A DNA stretch of 64,000 nt, taken from positions 188,781 to 252,780 of the forward strand of contig BCJC01000008.1 of the NCBI GenBank assembly GCA_001600175.1, written 5' to 3'. The stretch comes from Erythrobasidium yunnanense. Taxonomy: Eukaryota; Basidiomycota; Cystobasidiomycetes; Erythrobasidiales; Erythrobasidiaceae. Both the position numbers and the translations under genes were made by a program. Shown in pieces: positions 60,617-64,000 of this stretch (its first letter is position 1; each line of letters begins with the position of its first letter). The notes beneath the pieces are model-generated. The model was given only the letters and a program-made list of their open reading frames with translations, made no database searches and was not told where the DNA came from.

Positions 60617-61828
60617 ATGGCTAACAAGAGCGAAGCTGGCTACCACCTACAAGTATGCTCTATGATGCGCCCTGCTCTCCCCCTTCATATCTCTGAAATG
60701 CCTATGACGATCCTAGTGTTCCGGCCCGGCTCTGCAGAATGTCGAGAAGCACCAGAAAGATGCTCCAATAACGCTCTTTGGAAGCAGGTGAGGCGATAGT
60801 CTCAGTACCGCACTTCTGCAACCATGCCGCGCGCAGAAGTCCACGCTTTTCCTCCACGATGTCACAACCTTCGAGAAGGCATCCGAATAAGGCTGAACCG
60901 TGACAAAGCTTCTGCCCATTTGTGCACAGAGCATGGGTTAGTCTAGATTACAGGTGCATTCGCGTTCTATCATTTGGCGTCTATGCCCGTCTGACCCTCT
61001 GCGAATAGCCAAGTGAACTACAAATACTATGAGGTGGGTTACATTTCTGATGGCTGTGAATCTTATTGACGCTGAAAGAGCAGGTCGATCCATACAAGAA
61101 ACCAAAGGAGCTGTTGGACGTGTCTCCAAGAGGCCTTGTCCCGGCCCTCCGTCTGAACGAGTCGAGTCCTCCTCGATCTGTTGCTGAAAGCTCAATCATA
61201 ATGGAATACATAGATGAGCTCGCAAACAGCGAAGGAAAGCCTTCGCTCCTTCCCACCGATCTTTGTGCGTGATTGAACCCTCGATTCGCCAGTTTCTCAT
61301 GATCTTCCCTCGGCAGACGCACGCACTGTCGCACGCTTTCAGGCAGATCACGTCAACAGGCATATCATCCCCTCTTTCTATCGGTATCTGCAAGCGCAAG
61401 AAGCGGACAAGCAAGCTGAAGGGGCCAAAGAATTCATCGAAGGCATCCAGAAACTCGTCGAGATGTTCGAGAAGGCAGAGAAAGACTGTCCAGACGCAGT
61501 CGGTCTTTGGAAAGACGACGGCAAACTAGGTAGGCTTATCTGAAATCGTAGAGAGTCGTTCTGACCCTGGAAACCAGGCTGGACCGATGTCATGATCGTT
61601 CCCTGGCTATTCAGGGCTACAAATGTTCTAAAGCACTACCGAGGCTTCGAGATACCTCCAGGCAAGCGCTTCCAGAGCTATCTTACACGACTCCTTGAGC
61701 ACCCGAATGTCAAGAACACGTGCTCAACCGAAGACCTCTACCTGGACTCGTATGCTCGATATGCAGAGAACAGACCACATACGTCTCAAGTTGCGACCGC
61801 TGTCAACACTGGACGGGGCTTGCCGTAA
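60617..61828 (+). CDS. Omega-like glutathione S-transferase
   Basis: Cys-type GSTs reduce or deglutathionylate substrates. Hand splicing gives a clean N-terminus: MANKSEAGYHLQ (60617-), then NVEKHQKDAPITLFGS, then the active-site block SFCPFVHRAWVSLDY with its catalytic Cys. Further exons give QVNYKYYE and VDPYKKPKELLDVSPRGLVP with the conserved cis-Pro. The glutathione-binding SVAESSIIMEYIDE follows. The C-terminal helical domain has ARTVARFQADHVNRHIIPSF, FIEGIQKLVEMFEKAEKD and GWTDVMIVPWLFRATNVLKH. TAA 61826-61828. Six introns of 45-100 nt. Cys in place of Tyr/Ser and the VDPYKKP block fit fungal omega or omega-like GSTs. Confidence 0.9.
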
Positions 61829-62282
61829 TATACAAGTTGGATAGCGTTTCCATGAAGAACAAGCTTTCAAGCGGGCTTGATGTAGCATACATGCTGAGCG
61901 TGTACATATGTATCACCTCGACGTGCAATCCACACTCGGTCTCTTCCGTCTAAATTTACCCAAATGACACGACGCGACCAAATGCCCCAGGTCCCGATCG
62001 CCTCAGGCATTCAATCAACAGACCAGCATGCCTCGGTGCACTAGTCGATAACATTAACCCTATCATCGGTCATTCATCAGGCTTTGTTTATTCCTGATGA
62101 GACATGTGCATGAGACGAAGCTGAAAAGATCCCCAACTTCTCCTCAGGCTGGTCCGACAGGAGGAAGGCTTGACTGCTCGTCTGCATAGCTGAAGTCTTT
62201 CTCTCAAGCCCGAACGCCTCTTTCCTCTGCCTTTCTTTCCTGCTTTCTTAGATTCAAATAGTCACGTGCCTGGGCCTTCACT
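61829..62282. other. Intergenic region before the DUF1996-WSC gene
   Basis: 454 bases between same-strand genes. A CT-rich patch (about 62195-62260) precedes the next start. No gene or repeat recognised. Confidence 0.5.
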
Positions 62283-64000
62283 ATGAGGTTCCTTCTCTGT
62301 CTGGCGACTGCTTCCATCATCTCTTCTGTCAATGCCTACTTCATCCTCAATAGCGGTAGTCTGGTAGTTGAGCGTATCGATCCTATCGTAAATCCTGGTG
62401 CGGTCTCGTCCCACGTCCATAACATCGCTGGAGTGAGTTTCACCATGCCTGACATAATCTCTACGTATACAGCTGACTGGTTGCCTGATACCTTTTCGTA
62501 TCTTGCTCGCAGGCCAGCAATATTAACATAAACTCAACCTACGACAGCCTCCAATCATCACGATGCACCACAGTGCCCGTCACTGTAGATAAATCGGCAT
62601 ACTGGCAGCCTCGTTAAGCGTATGCTGCTGCTTACGAAGCTCTTGTGCTGACTTCTGCTACAAGAGCTGTATTGGTACAACTTGACGGATCAAACCTACC
62701 ACGCAATCGCCTCAGGGATGAACCTCTATTACCTGCAGTATGAAGCTCTTCATGTTTATGATGTGCCTAGATCACCTTGATGACTTGACCGCTGCATAGG
62801 CGTCCTGGTCCTAAGAATGAAAAGATTTACGCCTTTCCCAAAGGCCTGCGTATCCTCGCTGGCGATCCTTTCCGCAAATCGTACAATGGCAGTAACTTTG
62901 CAGATCAAGCGATCAACTACGTGTGTCAAGACTTCGCTGGCGGACATCAGGGTGACCCTGAATGGCTTGATCGTCCCTCATTCTTCAATCACGGGTAAGT
63001 CTGCTGCTCTCTTGCAGATCGTAGGAAAGGTAGCTAATTTTCATTGCTAAGGTGCCCAGATGGCATGCGAGCGCAAGTCGTCTTTCCAGCCTGCTGGAAC
63101 GGCGTGGATCTCTACAAGACAGATGGCTCTCACATGGCTTACCCTATACAAGCGGTAAAGTGAGTAAGCTTCAAATACCTGGATCGCTTGCTGTGCTGAT
63201 TTTTCGATCGAAAGTACCGGAGATTGCCCTGCTTCTCATCCGGTTCACCTGGTTACCGCATTCCAAGAGTTTGTGTACCGGGTTGATGACTTCCCATTCA
63301 ACGGCAATGGAAGCATTACTTGGGTCTGGGCGAACGGCGACACCACCGGCTATGGCCTGCACGCCGACTTCATGAATGGCTGGGATATCGATGTTCTTCA
63401 AGCTGCAGTCGATCAATGTACAGGGCAGATCGGAGGAAATCTCAAGGATTGTCCGCCTTTCGTACCTTATCTCGACTACGATGCTGCCGCCGCTTGCAAA
63501 ATTGAAGGCCAAATCGTCGACGAGGATGTCGGTCTTGATGGCCCTCTCAACGCTCTTCCCGGCTGCAACCCGCTCTGGAGCGAAGGTCCCAAACCTACAT
63601 GCCCGCCGATGGCCGTACCAGGCTTCAAAAGTCCTGTATCTACGCCTGCAGCTGGCTATACGTATCAGGGATGCATAGCCGAGAGCACAAGCGGACGAGC
63701 ACTCACTGGCGCTACCTTGATCGCATCAAATATGACGGCTGCGTAAGTGTCAATCTCTTGCATTGCGTGTTCGAGGCTGATTATGATCTGCGGCGCTACA
63801 GCGTTTGCACCACATTCTGTGCCTCTCAATCAATGGCATATAGTGGTGTGGAATAGTGAGGCTATCATCTCGAGACTAGCGCGACCCTGAGTGTACTGAC
63901 GATGCCTACCTGCAGTGGTGACGAATGCTATGTAAGGTTACTGACCGCGCCAGTATAATAGCAAAACTGACACCATGCCATTCCAGTGTGGCTCCAGCTT
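62283..64000 (+). CDS. Secreted DUF1996 protein with WSC domain (cut at window end)
   Basis: A secreted fungal wall or extracellular protein. The ATG at 62283 gives the signal peptide MRFLLCLATASIISSVNAYF. DUF1996 starts with VVERIDPIVNPGAVSSHVHN and runs over several introns: CTTVPVTVDKSAYWQP, LYWYNLTDQTYHAIASG, KGLRILAGDPFRKS, NYVCQDF, GCPDGMRAQVVFPACWNGVD, MAYP, and GYGLHADFMNGWDIDVLQ. A WSC carbohydrate-binding domain follows (AGYTYQGCIAESTSGRALTG, VCTTFCASQ, GDECYC-like at 63920). It runs off the right edge, so the C-terminus and any further WSC repeats are unseen. The enzymatic role of DUF1996 is not settled; WSC suggests glucan or chitin binding. Confidence 0.85.

Overview
The window is nuclear DNA from a fungus, most likely a basidiomycete. 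Nearly every gene is cut by introns of about 50-65 nt with GT...AG ends. Gene density is high, at roughly one gene per 2 kb. The gene content is plainly fungal: Gup1, Gpi16/PIG-T, CYP51/Erg11, Tps1, Rmi1, Ubp6, Rho2, Avt3, a GPH sucrose carrier, a chitin-deacetylase-like protein and a DUF1996+WSC wall protein. A DNAJC8/Spf31 J-protein and the sequence style of the Rho GTPase fit Basidiomycota better than budding yeasts. I cannot name the species. Gene ends below come from hand splicing and conserved motifs, so internal exon borders are approximate unless stated.

Layout. 1-6.6 kb: GUP1 (+), the GPI-transamidase subunit PIG-T (-) and a small unknown gene (+). The first two both act on GPI anchors in the ER. 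6.7-12.4 kb: three minus-strand genes, an epoxide hydrolase, a mitochondrial D-2-hydroxyglutarate dehydrogenase and a DHCR24-like sterol side-chain reductase. The last two are both FAD enzymes of the PCMH/VAO fold. 12.9-16.3 kb: two small putative mitochondrial orphans, then a tandem pair of fast-diverging, Ser-rich orphan paralogs. 16.8-25.8 kb: a Rho2-type GTPase, an F-box/LRR-like orphan and a large Ras GEF. 26-33.7 kb: Ubp6, a sucrose/alpha-glucoside carrier and an Avt3-like vacuolar amino-acid transporter.

33.9-40.4 kb is the accessory part. It holds a predicted PD-(D/E)XK nuclease-like gene, converging on a small atypical protein-kinase-fold gene, and then two tandem MYND zinc-finger genes. 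The second MYND gene has gained a long tail rich in WG/GW repeats and RGG boxes, resembling an Argonaute hook joined to an RNA-binding region. These are the most interesting features of the window. 40.6-64 kb is largely conserved: a nuclear orphan, a chitin-deacetylase-like protein, TPS1, ERG11, a full ABCC transporter, RMI1, DNAJC8/Spf31, a HIT protein, an omega-like glutathione transferase and a DUF1996-WSC protein cut by the right edge.

Shared themes are membrane and wall building (GUP1, PIG-T, ERG11, DHCR24-like, deacetylase, DUF1996-WSC), detoxification (epoxide hydrolase, GST, ABCC) and signalling (Rho2, Ras GEF). I saw no retroelement, DNA transposon, CRISPR array or rRNA. I did not recognise any tRNA.
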